A DNA stretch of 64,000 nucleotides from Roseiarcus sp963842835 (GTDB lineage: Bacteria > Pseudomonadota > Alphaproteobacteria > Rhizobiales > Beijerinckiaceae). The notes under the pieces are model-generated. The model was not told the DNA's origin and ran no database searches. It saw only the letters and a program-made list of their open reading frames with translations. Both the position numbers and the translations under genes were made by a program. This document shows positions 24,865 through 34,403 of the stretch, in pieces (positions within the stretch are counted from its first letter, which is position 1; every line of letters begins with the position of its first letter). The DNA lies in NCBI GenBank assembly GCA_963842835.1, contig CAWJIB010000009.1, forward strand, positions 744,001 to 808,000, read 5' to 3'.

Positions 24865-25281
24865 ATGAGCGAAACGGCAGCGCGCAATCCCGCGATCGGC
24901 GAACGCATCGTTCACAAGGTTTTCCCTCCAATCACGCGTCACACGCTGGCGCTCTATTGTGGCGCGTCGGGCGATCACAATCCGATGCACGTCGATATCG
25001 ATTTTGCCAAGGCGGCAGGATTCCCGGACGTCTTCGCGCAGGGCATGCTGGTGATGGCTTATCTCGGCCAGGCGCTGACCGACGCGATTCGTCCCGCCAA
25101 GATCCGCTCGTTCTCGACGCGCTTCGCGGCGATCACGCAGCTTGGCGCGCGCCTGACCTGCGAGGGGCATGTGGTCGAGCTGCTCGAGCGCGAGGGCGAA
25201 AAGCGGGCGAGGCTGGCGCTGACGACCAGGGACGAAAACGGCGAGGTCAAGCTCGCCGGCGAAGCGATCGTCGCTCTGTGA
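24865..25281 (+). CDS. MaoC-like enoyl-CoA hydratase subunit
   Basis: The 138-residue protein carries the hydratase-2 motif Y-C-G-A-S-G-D-H-N-P-M-H-V-D, with the catalytic Asp and His, and the following G-F-P-D-V-F-A-Q-G-M-L. It begins eight bases after the preceding subunit gene. With it, the protein should hydrate a 2-enoyl-CoA to the 3-hydroxyacyl-CoA. Split hotdog pairs of this kind are known in degradation of sterol and other bulky acyl chains. Confidence 0.9.
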   Translation: MSETAARNPAIGERIVHKVFPPITRHTLALYCGASGDHNPMHVDIDFAKAAGFPDVFAQGMLVMAYLGQALTDAIRPAKIRSFSTRFAAITQLGARLTCEGHVVELLEREGEKRARLALTTRDENGEVKLAGEAIVAL

Positions 25282-25309
25282 TCCATCGGTCTCTCATCGG
25301 GGAAGTCGA

Positions 25310-26137
25310 ATGTCCAAGCTCAAAGGAAAAGTTGCGCTGATCACCGGATCAGGTCGCGGCATTGGCCGCGCCATCGCCCTGAAGCTCGCAAGCGAAGGAG
25401 CAAAGGTCGTCGTCAACGATCTCGACGCCGCGCCGGGCGACGCGGTCGCCGCCGAAATCGTGGCGGCGGGCGGCGAGGCGATCGCGGTCAACGGCAGCGT
25501 TTCGGAAGCCGGGTTCGCCGACCGTTTCGTCGGCGCGGCGATGGAGACCTTCGGCGGCCTCGACATCATCGTCAACAACGCCGGTTACACCTGGGACGCC
25601 ACGATCCAGAAAATGACCGACGAGCAGTTCCAGGCGATGCTCGATGTGCATCTCGTCGCGCCGTTTCGCATCCTGCGCGCGGCGGCCGATCCGATCCGGA
25701 TTCTCGCGAAGAAGGAAGCCGAAGCGGGCCGCGAAGTGTTCCGTAAGGTCGTCAACATCTCGTCGATCGCGGGGCTCTACGGCAACGCCGGCCAGGCGAG
25801 CTACTCGTCGGCGAAGGCGTCTCTGATCGGATTGACGCGCACGATGTGCAAGGAGTGGGGGCGCTACAAGGTCAACGTCAATTGCGTCGCGTTCGGTCTG
25901 ATCAGCACCCGTCTGACTCAGCCGATCGAGGCTCAACAGAAATCGATCGACATCGCCGGCCGCGAAATCAAGGTCGGCGTGCAGCCCCAGATGCTCGACG
26001 CCATGGGCAGAATGATTCCGCTCGGGCGCGGCGGCACGCCGGAAGAAGCCGCTGACGCCGTCTATCTCTTCTGCAGCCCGGAATCGAACTACATCAGCGG
26101 CCAGGTCATCGTTTGCGGCGGCGGCCTTTTGATATGA
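25310..26137 (+). CDS. Short-chain dehydrogenase/reductase, 3-hydroxyacyl-CoA type
   Basis: The 275-residue SDR has the cofactor motif G-S-G-R-G-I-G, the N-N-A-G motif, and a catalytic tetrad with S in V-N-I-S-S-I-A and Y-x-x-x-K in A-S-Y-S-S-A-K. An Asp in V-V-N-D-L-D after the second strand suggests NAD(H) preference. It is longer than FabG by an insertion around residues 125-145 (I-R-I-L-A-K-K-E-A-E-A-G-R). In this operon it should oxidise the hydratase product before thiolysis. Confidence 0.9.
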   Translation: MSKLKGKVALITGSGRGIGRAIALKLASEGAKVVVNDLDAAPGDAVAAEIVAAGGEAIAVNGSVSEAGFADRFVGAAMETFGGLDIIVNNAGYTWDATIQKMTDEQFQAMLDVHLVAPFRILRAAADPIRILAKKEAEAGREVFRKVVNISSIAGLYGNAGQASYSSAKASLIGLTRTMCKEWGRYKVNVNCVAFGLISTRLTQPIEAQQKSIDIAGREIKVGVQPQMLDAMGRMIPLGRGGTPEEAADAVYLFCSPESNYISGQVIVCGGGLLI

Positions 26138-26148
26138 GAGGCTAGGCC

Positions 26149-26916
26149 ATGAGCGACGCCCCCGCCTATCTGACCTATGACGGGCCGATCGCGACGATCA
26201 CCCTCAATCGTCCCGAACGCTTCAACGCCATGGACGAGGCGGCGGCGGTCGCGCTCGCGGCCATGGCGCGGGAACTTGCGGCGCGCGACAACGCGCGCGT
26301 CGTCGTGATTCAGGGCGCGGGGCCGGCCTTCTGCGCGGGCGGCGACATCAACGAATTCGCCGCCCACCTCGACGATCCCGCGCCGATGGTGAAGGGCATT
26401 CTGAGCGCCCATCATGAGTTCCTGACCGCCCTCAGCGCGCTTCCCGCCATCGTGCTCACCAGCGTCCATGGGGCGGCCGCCGGCGCCGGCCTGTCGCTCG
26501 CCTTCATGGGCGACCTCTGCATCGCCGCCGACACGGCGCGCTTCACGCCCGCCTATGCGCGGCTTGGCGTCTCGCCGGACGGCGGCGGAACGTTCGGTCT
26601 CGTCCGCGCCGTCGGCGCCCGACGCGCGTTGCAGATCTTCCTGATGGAGGACAGTTTCGGCGCGCGCCAGGCCGAGGCCTGGGGGCTCGTCAACCGGGTG
26701 GTTCCGGAGAGCGAGCTGCCGGCGGCGACGCGGGCCATCGCCGAAAGGCTCGCATCCTTCGGGCCCAGCGCGGTCGCGGCGACCAAGCGGCTCCTCTACG
26801 CGTCTCCTGAAAGGTCGATGGCCGAACAGCTCGAGGCCGAGATGACCGAATTGATCGGCTGCATGCGGACGGATCGGTTTCGCGACGCGGTGCGCCGCTT
26901 CGTCGCCAGACCCTAA
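26149..26916 (+). CDS. Enoyl-CoA hydratase/isomerase (crotonase family)
   Basis: The 255-residue crotonase has T-L-N-R-P-E-R-F-N-A-M near the start and the oxyanion-hole segments A-F-C-A-G-G-D-I and H-G-A-A-A-G-A-G-L-S. The position of the second catalytic Glu of true hydratases holds S-P-D-G-G-G-T-F, an Asp, so it may be an isomerase or hydrolase. It starts 11 bases after the SDR. It gives the operon a second hydratase-type activity beside the hotdog pair. Confidence 0.88.
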   Translation: MSDAPAYLTYDGPIATITLNRPERFNAMDEAAAVALAAMARELAARDNARVVVIQGAGPAFCAGGDINEFAAHLDDPAPMVKGILSAHHEFLTALSALPAIVLTSVHGAAAGAGLSLAFMGDLCIAADTARFTPAYARLGVSPDGGGTFGLVRAVGARRALQIFLMEDSFGARQAEAWGLVNRVVPESELPAATRAIAERLASFGPSAVAATKRLLYASPERSMAEQLEAEMTELIGCMRTDRFRDAVRRFVARP

Positions 26917-27030
26917 GGACGGAAGGCCGGAAGAGGCGGCATAACCTGCCGTTCGTCCGAGATGAGCAAAGAACCCGACGGTTTTCGCAGGCCTTCGAAA
27001 CCTTTCCTGCTCTTGTGAGGCGACACGGAC

Positions 27031-28176
27031 ATGACCTACCGTTCATCCTGGATGACCGAAGAACTCGACACGTTTCGCGATTCGTTCCGGCGCTTTCTCG
27101 CCAAGGACCTGGCGCCGCACGCTGAAAAGTGGCGCAATCAGAAAATGGTGGATCGCTCCGCCTGGCGGGCGCTCGGCGCGATGGGCGCTTTGCTGCCGAG
27201 CGTGCCGGAAGCCTATGGCGGGCTCGGCGCGAGCTTCGCTTACGACGCCGCTGTATTCGAGGACATGGAGAATATCGTGCCAGAGGCGCTGGGCGGCGTC
27301 ACCGTCAGCAGCGGCATCGTTGCGCACTACATCCAGAACTACGGCTCCGAGGAGCAGAAGCGCCGCTGGTTGCCCGGCATGGCGCAAGGCGAATTGATCG
27401 GCGCGATCGCCATGACCGAGCCGGGGGCCGGTTCCGATCTGCAGGGCGTGCGGACCACCGCGCGCCGGCAGGGCAACAGCTATGTCCTCAACGGCCAGAA
27501 AACCTTCATTACAAACGGTCAGGCCGCGGACCTGGTCATCGTCGTCGCCCGGACGGGCGGCCCGGGCGCCAAAGGCCTATCGTTGATCGTCGTCGAGACG
27601 AAGGACAATGACGGCTTCCGGCGCGGGCGGAATCTCGACAAGATCGGTCTGCACGCCTCCGACACGTCGGAATTATTCTTCGAAGACGCGGCGGCGCCGC
27701 CCGAGAATCTGCTCGGCGGCGAGGAGGGCCAGGGTTTCGCGCAATTGATGCAGCAATTGCCGCGCGAACGGCTCATCATCGCCGTCTGCGCGGTCGCCTC
27801 AATGGAGCGCGCGGTCAGACTGACCGCCGACTACGCCAGGGAACGCAAGGCCTTTGGCAAGCCGATCCTCGATTTCCAGAATACGGCCTTCACCCTGGCT
27901 GAGCGCAAGACCGAAGCGACGATCGCGCGGGTGTTCGTCGACTGGTGCGTCGAGCGGCTGATCGCGGGCGACCTCGATGCAGTGACCGCGTCGATGGCGA
28001 AGTGGTGGTGCACCCAGAAACAGGTCGAGACCGCCGACGAATGCCTGCAGCTTCACGGCGGCTACGGCTACATGCAGGAATATCCGATTTCGCGCATGTT
28101 CGTTGATGCGCGCGTCCAGAAAATCTACGGCGGCGCCAACGAAATCATGAAGATGCTCATCGCGCGGTCGCTTTGA
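27031..28176 (+). CDS. Acyl-CoA dehydrogenase, long-chain-like
   Basis: The 381-residue FAD enzyme has A-M-T-E-P-G-A-G-S-D-L-Q-G-V, N-G-Q-K-T-F-I-T-N-G, E-R-K-A-F-G-K-P-I and L-H-G-G-Y-G-Y-M-Q-E. The C-terminal loop is Y-G-G-A-N-E-I-M-K, and a Glu in A-S-M-E-R-A-V sits at the helix-G position used as base by long-chain and isovaleryl enzymes. It should therefore be active, in contrast to the dehydrogenase at the start of the island. It is separated from the crotonase by 114 bases. Confidence 0.92.
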   Translation: MTYRSSWMTEELDTFRDSFRRFLAKDLAPHAEKWRNQKMVDRSAWRALGAMGALLPSVPEAYGGLGASFAYDAAVFEDMENIVPEALGGVTVSSGIVAHYIQNYGSEEQKRRWLPGMAQGELIGAIAMTEPGAGSDLQGVRTTARRQGNSYVLNGQKTFITNGQAADLVIVVARTGGPGAKGLSLIVVETKDNDGFRRGRNLDKIGLHASDTSELFFEDAAAPPENLLGGEEGQGFAQLMQQLPRERLIIAVCAVASMERAVRLTADYARERKAFGKPILDFQNTAFTLAERKTEATIARVFVDWCVERLIAGDLDAVTASMAKWWCTQKQVETADECLQLHGGYGYMQEYPISRMFVDARVQKIYGGANEIMKMLIARSL

Positions 28177-28455
28177 GCGGCGTCCGCGGCGGAAACGGAA
28201 ATGGCGCAAAGGGAGGCGGCGCCTATCGCGTCTTCCCCGCCGCGCATCGGAAGCGTGGATAGCATGCCGATCTGCCCTGGGGAGCGGCCGGACGCTGCCG
28301 GGCCGTCGACCGACGACGGGACGCCGCAGCAAATAACACACATCGCTTGTGGGAGGAGGCTATTCCCCTCCTATTTGCGCTTGCCCAAACACCGGTGATA
28401 ATGCTCTACTAACAACGAGGGCTGACATAGCGGCTCGAAATTGGAGGGAGCGACC

Positions 28456-30180
28456 ATGAGAATGGGGTGGGGACGTTTGCTCGCGCTTGCCAGCGCGATG
28501 AGTTTGGCGACGGCGTCTATCGCCGCGAACGCCGCGGAAGAGATCAAAGGCGGAGTAGGCGCGAAAGCAGGCGCGGCGGCGCCGGCGGCGACGAACGTCA
28601 CCCAAGATTTGCTCAACCGCGCCGCGGGCGACGGCTCCAATTTCTTGCAGACCAACGGCAATTACGCGCAGACGCGTTTTCACCCGGCCAACCAGATCAA
28701 CGCCGGCAACGTGCACGGTCTGCATGTCGCCTGGATCTTTCAGACGGATGTCCTCGACACGATGGAGACATCGCCGATCGTCGTCAACGGCGTGATGTAT
28801 GTCACCACGGCGTTCGACCATGTCTACGCGTTAGACGCGAAGACGGGCGCCCAGATCTGGGAATACAAGCATAAGATGGGGCCGGTTACAACCTATTGCT
28901 GCGGCCCCAACAATCGCGGCGTGGCCGTCTATGGCGACAGTGTCTATCTGGCGACGCTCGACGCTCAGCTCGTGGCGCTCAACTCCAAGACCGGCGCCTT
29001 GAAATGGGCGAAGGAAATCGCCGACCCCGAGAAGGGCTATTCGGAGACGATGGCGCCGACGGCGGTCAAGGGCATGATCCTGATCGGCACCAACGGCGGC
29101 GAATACGGCATCCGCGGCTTCGTGAAAGCCTTCGACGCCGCCACCGGCGATCTGAAATGGACCTTCAACACGACGGCGGACAACTCGCAGGGCGTGTGGG
29201 CCAGCAAGGACGCGACGGGCCGCGACATGCATCGCGACATCGCCGCGGAAAAGGCGGCCTACGCCAAGAACGGCGACCCCTACAAGACCTTGGGCGGCGG
29301 CGTTTGGCAGAATCCGGCGGTCGATCTGGCGAACAATCGCATCTATTTCGTCGTCGGCAATCCCTCGCCCGACCTCGACGGCGCGATCCGCCCGGGCGAC
29401 AATCTCTACACCAACTCTTTAGTCTCGCTTGATCTCGACACCGGAAAATACGTCTGCCACTTCCAATATATCGCGCACGACGTCTGGGATCTCGACGCCG
29501 TGTCGCCGCCGGTGCTGACCAAGGTCGTCGGCAAGGATGGCAAGTTGACGGACGGCGTCCTTCACGCGGGCAAGACGGGCCACGTCTATGTCCACGACGC
29601 CAAGGACTGCAGCCTGATCCGGTTCTCGGAAGCGATGATTCCGCAGGAAAACATGTGGACATTGCCGACGAAGGACGGCGCGCGCATGCTCCCGGGGGCC
29701 AATGGCGGCAACGAATGGTCGCCGATCGCCACCAACCCGAATTTGGGGCTCGCCTATTCGCTCAATCTGCATCAGCCGATGACCTACCACGTCAACTCCT
29801 CGCCCTATCCCGACGGCAAGCTCTGGCTCGGCGGCGCCTTCAAGATCATCCCGACCGAGGAGCAGTGGGGCAAGCTCGTCGCCGTCGACTACAATACCGG
29901 CAAGGTTCGCTGGAGCGTGAAGACTCCGGAACCGATGATCGGCGGCGCCTTGGCGACCGCAGGCGGGCTGGTGTTCGCCGGCGAAGCCAACGGTCACTTC
30001 AAGGCCTATGACGCGAAGAGCGGCGGGATCCTTTGGGACTTCAGCGCCGGCGCGGGCGTCAATGCGCCTCCCTCGACCTATACGGTCGGCGGCAAGCAAT
30101 TTGTCGTGGTCGGCGCGGGCGGCAATACGCAGATCGACGCCAAGCGCGGCAATTCGATCATCGCCTTCACGCTCAATTGA
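28456..30180 (+). CDS. PQQ-dependent alcohol dehydrogenase, candidate lanthanide enzyme
   Basis: This periplasmic quinoprotein of 574 residues oxidises a primary alcohol or aldehyde and reduces a cytochrome c. The signal peptide ends near A-N-A-A-E at residue 30. The eight-bladed propeller repeats (L-D-A-K-T-G, L-N-S-K-T-G, F-D-A-A-T-G) and the vicinal disulfide C148-C149 in Y-C-C-G-P-N-N-R-G are clear. The catalytic Asp is D345 in H-D-V-W-D-L-D. D347, two residues on, is the position that coordinates lanthanide in XoxF-type enzymes; calcium forms often have Ala, Ser or Thr there. Glucose dehydrogenases also carry an Asp there, so this is not proof. The ATG at 28456 follows GGAGGGA. A terminator separates it from the cytochrome gene. 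Confidence 0.93.
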   Translation: MRMGWGRLLALASAMSLATASIAANAAEEIKGGVGAKAGAAAPAATNVTQDLLNRAAGDGSNFLQTNGNYAQTRFHPANQINAGNVHGLHVAWIFQTDVLDTMETSPIVVNGVMYVTTAFDHVYALDAKTGAQIWEYKHKMGPVTTYCCGPNNRGVAVYGDSVYLATLDAQLVALNSKTGALKWAKEIADPEKGYSETMAPTAVKGMILIGTNGGEYGIRGFVKAFDAATGDLKWTFNTTADNSQGVWASKDATGRDMHRDIAAEKAAYAKNGDPYKTLGGGVWQNPAVDLANNRIYFVVGNPSPDLDGAIRPGDNLYTNSLVSLDLDTGKYVCHFQYIAHDVWDLDAVSPPVLTKVVGKDGKLTDGVLHAGKTGHVYVHDAKDCSLIRFSEAMIPQENMWTLPTKDGARMLPGANGGNEWSPIATNPNLGLAYSLNLHQPMTYHVNSSPYPDGKLWLGGAFKIIPTEEQWGKLVAVDYNTGKVRWSVKTPEPMIGGALATAGGLVFAGEANGHFKAYDAKSGGILWDFSAGAGVNAPPSTYTVGGKQFVVVGAGGNTQIDAKRGNSIIAFTLN

Positions 30181-30210
30181 TCCGAGGGCGATCCAGGTTT
30201 GACTAAACCG

Positions 30211-30243
30211 TCGGGGCCGGCCAAAAGGCCGGCCCCGATTTTG
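30211..30243 (+). terminator. Rho-independent terminator after the PQQ alcohol dehydrogenase
   Basis: A perfect 12-base stem (TCGGGGCCGGCC at 30211-30222 with 30227-30238) around an AAAA loop is followed by TTTTG. It should end or strongly reduce transcription from the dehydrogenase gene, separating its level from that of the cytochrome. Confidence 0.93.
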
Positions 30244-30290
30244 TATTGGCGTAGTTCCAGGCCTTGCGCAGGCGATCCGAGACCCTTTCC

Positions 30291-30866
30291 ATGGTTTATA
30301 AGTTTTCGTTCTTTTGCCTGGCGGGGGCCCTTCTGACCCTGGGCGCAAACGCCGCGGCGGCCGATGCGATTGCCGACAAAGCCGCGGTCTGCATGGGGTG
30401 CCACGGCGAGAACGGCGTGCCGATCGACAAATCCATCCCGAACATCTTCGGCCAGAACGAGGGCTACCTCTATATCGAGCTGCGCGACATGAAGAAGGGC
30501 GCGCGCAAGAACGAGCAGATGGCGCCGGTCGTCGAGAACCTGTCGCGCGAAGATATGCTCGCGCTCGCCGCGTATTTTTCCGCCAAGCCTTGGACCAATC
30601 AGCAGCAGCCGCGGGCCAGCGCCGAGGATTCCAAACATTTCGATTCGATGGCCAATTCCGCTGGATGCGTCGGATGCCATCAGGCCGGTTACATCGGCGC
30701 CGGCACGCAGCCGCGCTTGGCCGGACAAGGCTTCGACTACCTCGTCAAGACCATGCTCGATTTTCGCAGCGGCGCGCGTGCGAATAATTCGTGGATGAAG
30801 GATCTGCTCAATACCTATAGCGAGGACGACATCAAGCAAATGGCGCGCGTGCTCAGCGGCCTCTAG
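30291..30866 (+). CDS. Periplasmic dihaem cytochrome c (c4-like)
   Basis: The 191-residue protein has a signal peptide (F-F-C-L-A-G-A-L-L-T-L-G-A-N-A) and two C-x-x-C-H sites, C-M-G-C-H-G-E-N-G and C-V-G-C-H-Q-A-G, each followed by a domain with an M-A-P-V or similar axial Met. The size and duplicated form match cytochrome c4-type proteins. Next to a quinoprotein dehydrogenase it probably takes its electrons to the oxidase chain. The ATG at 30291 gives the proper signal peptide. Confidence 0.88.
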   Translation: MVYKFSFFCLAGALLTLGANAAAADAIADKAAVCMGCHGENGVPIDKSIPNIFGQNEGYLYIELRDMKKGARKNEQMAPVVENLSREDMLALAAYFSAKPWTNQQQPRASAEDSKHFDSMANSAGCVGCHQAGYIGAGTQPRLAGQGFDYLVKTMLDFRSGARANNSWMKDLLNTYSEDDIKQMARVLSGL

Positions 30867-30951
30867 CTCGGGGCCTGCGCGCATGGGAGCGGACGGCTCG
30901 GCCGGCGACGGCGTTTGGCGCGCCGCGCTGGACTTAACGGAGAGGGAGCGC

Positions 30952-31893
30952 GTGAAACGATCGGCTCTGCTGGTTCTGTTCTTGGGATTCTGCGGCTCGG
31001 CCTTCGCGCAGGAGAGCGCAGGCGAACCCAGCGCGCTCGCCTGCAACGACGTTCGCGCCGGCGCGGCGCGCGTTCTGGCGAGCGAACCCGACGCTTTGCA
31101 AGTCAACAACCTGCTCTTCGAGGCCGCGCGAAAAGGCTGCGTCGGCTCTCTCGACGCGCTTTTCAAAGCCGGCGCTTCCCGACTCGCGCGCGACCAATTC
31201 GGCAATACCGCGCTGGCGACAGCGGCGAAGATGGGCCGCCTGGGCGTCGTCAAGGCGCTGTCCGCTTCGGCCTCGCCCGACGAGGCGGCGCAACTCGATC
31301 GCCCCAATGTCGCGGGTTCGACGCCTCTGACTCAGGCCGCGCTCGCCAATCGCGGCGATGTCGCGAAATGGCTCGTGGACGCCGGCGCTCGTGTCGACGT
31401 CGTCAACACGCAGGGCGAGACGGCTTTGAGCGCCGCCGCTTTCAACGGCAATTCCGAATTGGCGGCGCTGCTGCTGGCCCATAAGGCGCGGCCGGACACG
31501 ATCGACGCGACCGGCAAGAGCGTCATCGTCTACGCCGCCGCACGGGGCGCAGCGCGGATTGTCGAGATGCTGCTGGATGCGGGCGTCGATCCCAACCTGC
31601 GCTATCGCGCCGATCTCACGGCGCTGATGTGGGCGGCGGGCCATCCCGACGATGTCGCCGCCGACGCGGGGCTGCGGACGGTCAAGCTGTTGCTGTCGCG
31701 CGGCGCCAAGCTCGATTTCGTCGACGATCGCGGCCGCAGCGCGCTGATGATCGCGGCCGGCCTCGGGCACGGCGCGATCGCCCAGGCGCTTCTCGAAGCC
31801 GGCGCCGATCGCACGCTGCGCGACAAGGCCGGCAAGAGCGCGGCGGATCTGGCTGCGACGCCAGAGGTCAAAGCCGTCGTGGCAGGTTCGTGA
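30952..31893 (+). CDS. Exported ankyrin-repeat protein
   Basis: The 313-residue protein begins with a signal peptide (K-R-S-A-L-L-V-L-F-L-G-F-C-G-S-A-F-A) and contains about seven ankyrin repeats. Examples are G-N-T-A-L-A-T-A-A-K-M-G, G-E-T-A-L-S-A-A-A-F-N-G and G-R-S-A-L-M-I-A-A-G-L-G-H-G. The GTG start at 30952 follows an AGAGGGA site. Periplasmic ankyrin proteins occur next to quinoprotein and cytochrome genes, where they may aid assembly or binding; no function is shown here. Confidence 0.85.
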   Translation: MKRSALLVLFLGFCGSAFAQESAGEPSALACNDVRAGAARVLASEPDALQVNNLLFEAARKGCVGSLDALFKAGASRLARDQFGNTALATAAKMGRLGVVKALSASASPDEAAQLDRPNVAGSTPLTQAALANRGDVAKWLVDAGARVDVVNTQGETALSAAAFNGNSELAALLLAHKARPDTIDATGKSVIVYAAARGAARIVEMLLDAGVDPNLRYRADLTALMWAAGHPDDVAADAGLRTVKLLLSRGAKLDFVDDRGRSALMIAAGLGHGAIAQALLEAGADRTLRDKAGKSAADLAATPEVKAVVAGS

Positions 31894-32051
31894 ATCCGCC
31901 TTGCGCAGTCTTTGTCGCGACCGCCGTGCGAACTTCGCGAACGAACGCCGCGGCCGCAAATCCCGGATCGGCTTGGAAGCCGGCCTCGCAACGGAAGAGA
32001 ACGGGTGAAGTTTGATTGGGATTGCGTCAGCGGCGGTAAGGGCGAGTTGAA

Positions 32052-34403
32052 ATGAAACTGCGTGGCGTTTCGTTTTCGGCTTTGGGATGCCTCGCGCTCG
32101 GCGCTTCGCAAGCCTTGGCCCAGGCCGCCGCTCCGGCGACCTCCGGAACGAGCGTCGTTCTTCCGACCATTGACGTCTTCGCGACGACGCCGCTTTCCGG
32201 AACCGGCGTCGACGTCGACAAAGTTCCCGCCGCCGTCACCACGATCGACTCCAAACAGATCGAACAGGCGAAGTCGCCGAGCATCGTCAAGTCGCTCGCG
32301 CAGCAGACGCCGAGCGTCGACGTCGAGGAAGTCGCGGGAAATCCGTTTCAGCCCGACGTGTATTTTCGCGGCTTCGACGCCTCGCCGATTTCCGGCACGC
32401 CGCAGGGCCTCGCGGTCTACCAGAACGGCGTGCGCATCAACGAAGCCTTCGGGGATTCGGTCAACTGGGATCTTATCCCGACCGCGGCGGTGCGCTCTAT
32501 CGACGTCATCAGCAACAATCCCGCCTTCGGGCTCAACGCGCTCGGCGGCGCGCTCAGCGTTCAGATGAAGGATGGTTTCACGTTTCAGGGAACCTCCATC
32601 GACGTCATGGGCGGCTCCTATGGCCGGATGCAATCCTCCCTTCAATGGGGCAAGCAGGTCGGCGCATACGCCGCCTATATCGCGGTCGAGGGCGCCAAGG
32701 ACAACGGCTATCGTGATTTTTCGGGATCGCAGATCCGCCGCTTCTACGGCGATGTCGGCTATAAGAGCGATAGCGCCGAACTCCACCTCAACGTCGGCGG
32801 CGCGGACAACGCGTTCGGCGCCACCGCGAGCGCCCCGGCCGAATTGCTCGAGCAGAGCTGGAGCAGCGTCTATACGACGCCGCAAACGTCGCGCAATCAG
32901 GTCGGCTACGTCAACGCCACCGCGACGGTCAACGCCACGCCGACCTGGACCTTGCAGGGCACGGCGTATGTTCGCTCGTTCTATCAATCGACGGTCGACG
33001 GCAATTCGACGAACGCGGAGATTTGCGCGGCCGACCCGACGCTGCTGTGCTTCAATGGCGCCGCGGCCGCCAACGGCCTCAACGGCCAGCAACTCGCCAC
33101 CCCTGCGTCATTCGTCGGCGCGACGCTTGGAGAAATCGATCGCACGTCGACGCAGACCACCAGCCTCGGGACGACGTTGCAGGCGACGAATACGGACAAA
33201 TTGCTCAGCCACGACAATCATTTCGTCATCGGCGGCAGCTTCGATTACGGCGTCACCAATTTCGGCGCCAGCGCCGAACTGGGCGTCGTGCAGCCTGATT
33301 ACCTCGTCGCCGGCTCCGGCATATTTCTCGGCCCCTCCGGCAATCCGGTTTCCGACGGCCCGGTCTCGCTGCGCACGACCAACGCCTACACCGGCCTCTA
33401 CGCCCTCGATACGTTCGACGTCACCAAAGACTTCTCGATTTCCGGCGGCGGCCGTCTGAACGTCGCCAATATCCGATTGCAGGATCAGCTTGGCGGCGGG
33501 CTCAACGGCGACGACACCTTTTTGCACTTCAATCCGATGATCGGCGCGACCTACAGGATCAATTCCGACGTCACCGCCTACGCCGGCTACTCCCAGGCCA
33601 ATCGCGCGCCGACGCCGCTGGAGCTCGGCTGCGCCGACCCCGTTCACCCCTGCATCCTCGCGAGCTTCCTCGTCTCCGACCCGCCGCTGAAGCAGGTCGT
33701 GGCGCGCACCTTCGAAACGGGGCTGCGCGGGACGCACGACTATGGCGAGACCGTCGGGACGCTCGGCTGGAAACTCGGCGTCTTCCGCACTGACAACCAG
33801 GACGATATCCTCAACGTGCCCGACCCGGTTCAGCAGGGCTTCGGCTATTTCCAGAACGTCGGCGCGACGCGGCGCCAGGGGGTCGAGGCCGAAGTGAATT
33901 TCAAGGCCGACAAATTCAGCGTCCACGCGAGCTACGCCTATGTCGACGCGACTTTCCAAAGCGCACTCACTCTCGGCTCGAACTCGCCCTACGCCGACGC
34001 CAACGGCAATATTTACGTCACGCCCGGCGACCAAATTCCGATGATCCCCCACCATCGCTTCAAGCTCGGCGGCGATTATTCCGTCAACAAGGACTTCAAA
34101 ATCGGCGCCGACTTGCTCGCGCTCAGCTCGCGATATTACGCGGGCGACGCCTCCAACCAATTCGAGAAGCTTCCCGGCTACGCCGTGGTCAACGCCGACG
34201 CTTCCTATCAGGTGAGCGCGAACGTCCAGCTCTACGCGCGCGTCGAAAACGTGCTCAACAATCGCTACTACACCTACGGAACCTTCTTCGACACCGCCGC
34301 GATCCCGAACTTCGGAAACGGAGGCGCGCCGTTCACCGACCCGCGCTCGCTTAGCCCGGCGCAACCGCGTTCGGTCTACGCAGGCCTGAAAGCGACGTTT
34401 TGA
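32052..34403 (+). CDS. TonB-dependent outer-membrane receptor, candidate metallophore/lanthanide receptor
   Basis: The 783-residue receptor has a signal peptide (A-S-Q-A-L-A-Q-A), a plug domain with V-P-A-A-V-T-T-I-D and P-D-V-Y-F-R-G-F-D, and a beta-barrel ending S-V-Y-A-G-L-K-A-T-F, the terminal aromatic being required for assembly. It shows no siderophore-specific motif. A dedicated tonB gene follows directly, and the gene lies inside a PQQ/quinoprotein locus with PQQ-associated ABC genes. The set resembles lut loci, in which LutH is such a receptor. The ligand is inferred, not shown. Confidence 0.9.
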   Translation: MKLRGVSFSALGCLALGASQALAQAAAPATSGTSVVLPTIDVFATTPLSGTGVDVDKVPAAVTTIDSKQIEQAKSPSIVKSLAQQTPSVDVEEVAGNPFQPDVYFRGFDASPISGTPQGLAVYQNGVRINEAFGDSVNWDLIPTAAVRSIDVISNNPAFGLNALGGALSVQMKDGFTFQGTSIDVMGGSYGRMQSSLQWGKQVGAYAAYIAVEGAKDNGYRDFSGSQIRRFYGDVGYKSDSAELHLNVGGADNAFGATASAPAELLEQSWSSVYTTPQTSRNQVGYVNATATVNATPTWTLQGTAYVRSFYQSTVDGNSTNAEICAADPTLLCFNGAAAANGLNGQQLATPASFVGATLGEIDRTSTQTTSLGTTLQATNTDKLLSHDNHFVIGGSFDYGVTNFGASAELGVVQPDYLVAGSGIFLGPSGNPVSDGPVSLRTTNAYTGLYALDTFDVTKDFSISGGGRLNVANIRLQDQLGGGLNGDDTFLHFNPMIGATYRINSDVTAYAGYSQANRAPTPLELGCADPVHPCILASFLVSDPPLKQVVARTFETGLRGTHDYGETVGTLGWKLGVFRTDNQDDILNVPDPVQQGFGYFQNVGATRRQGVEAEVNFKADKFSVHASYAYVDATFQSALTLGSNSPYADANGNIYVTPGDQIPMIPHHRFKLGGDYSVNKDFKIGADLLALSSRYYAGDASNQFEKLPGYAVVNADASYQVSANVQLYARVENVLNNRYYTYGTFFDTAAIPNFGNGGAPFTDPRSLSPAQPRSVYAGLKATF

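Noticed and set aside
28351..28372. Regulatory hairpin before the PQQ alcohol dehydrogenase
   Set aside because: AGGAGG/CCTCCT can pair over a 7-base loop, but a six-base stem is common by chance in this GC-rich DNA.
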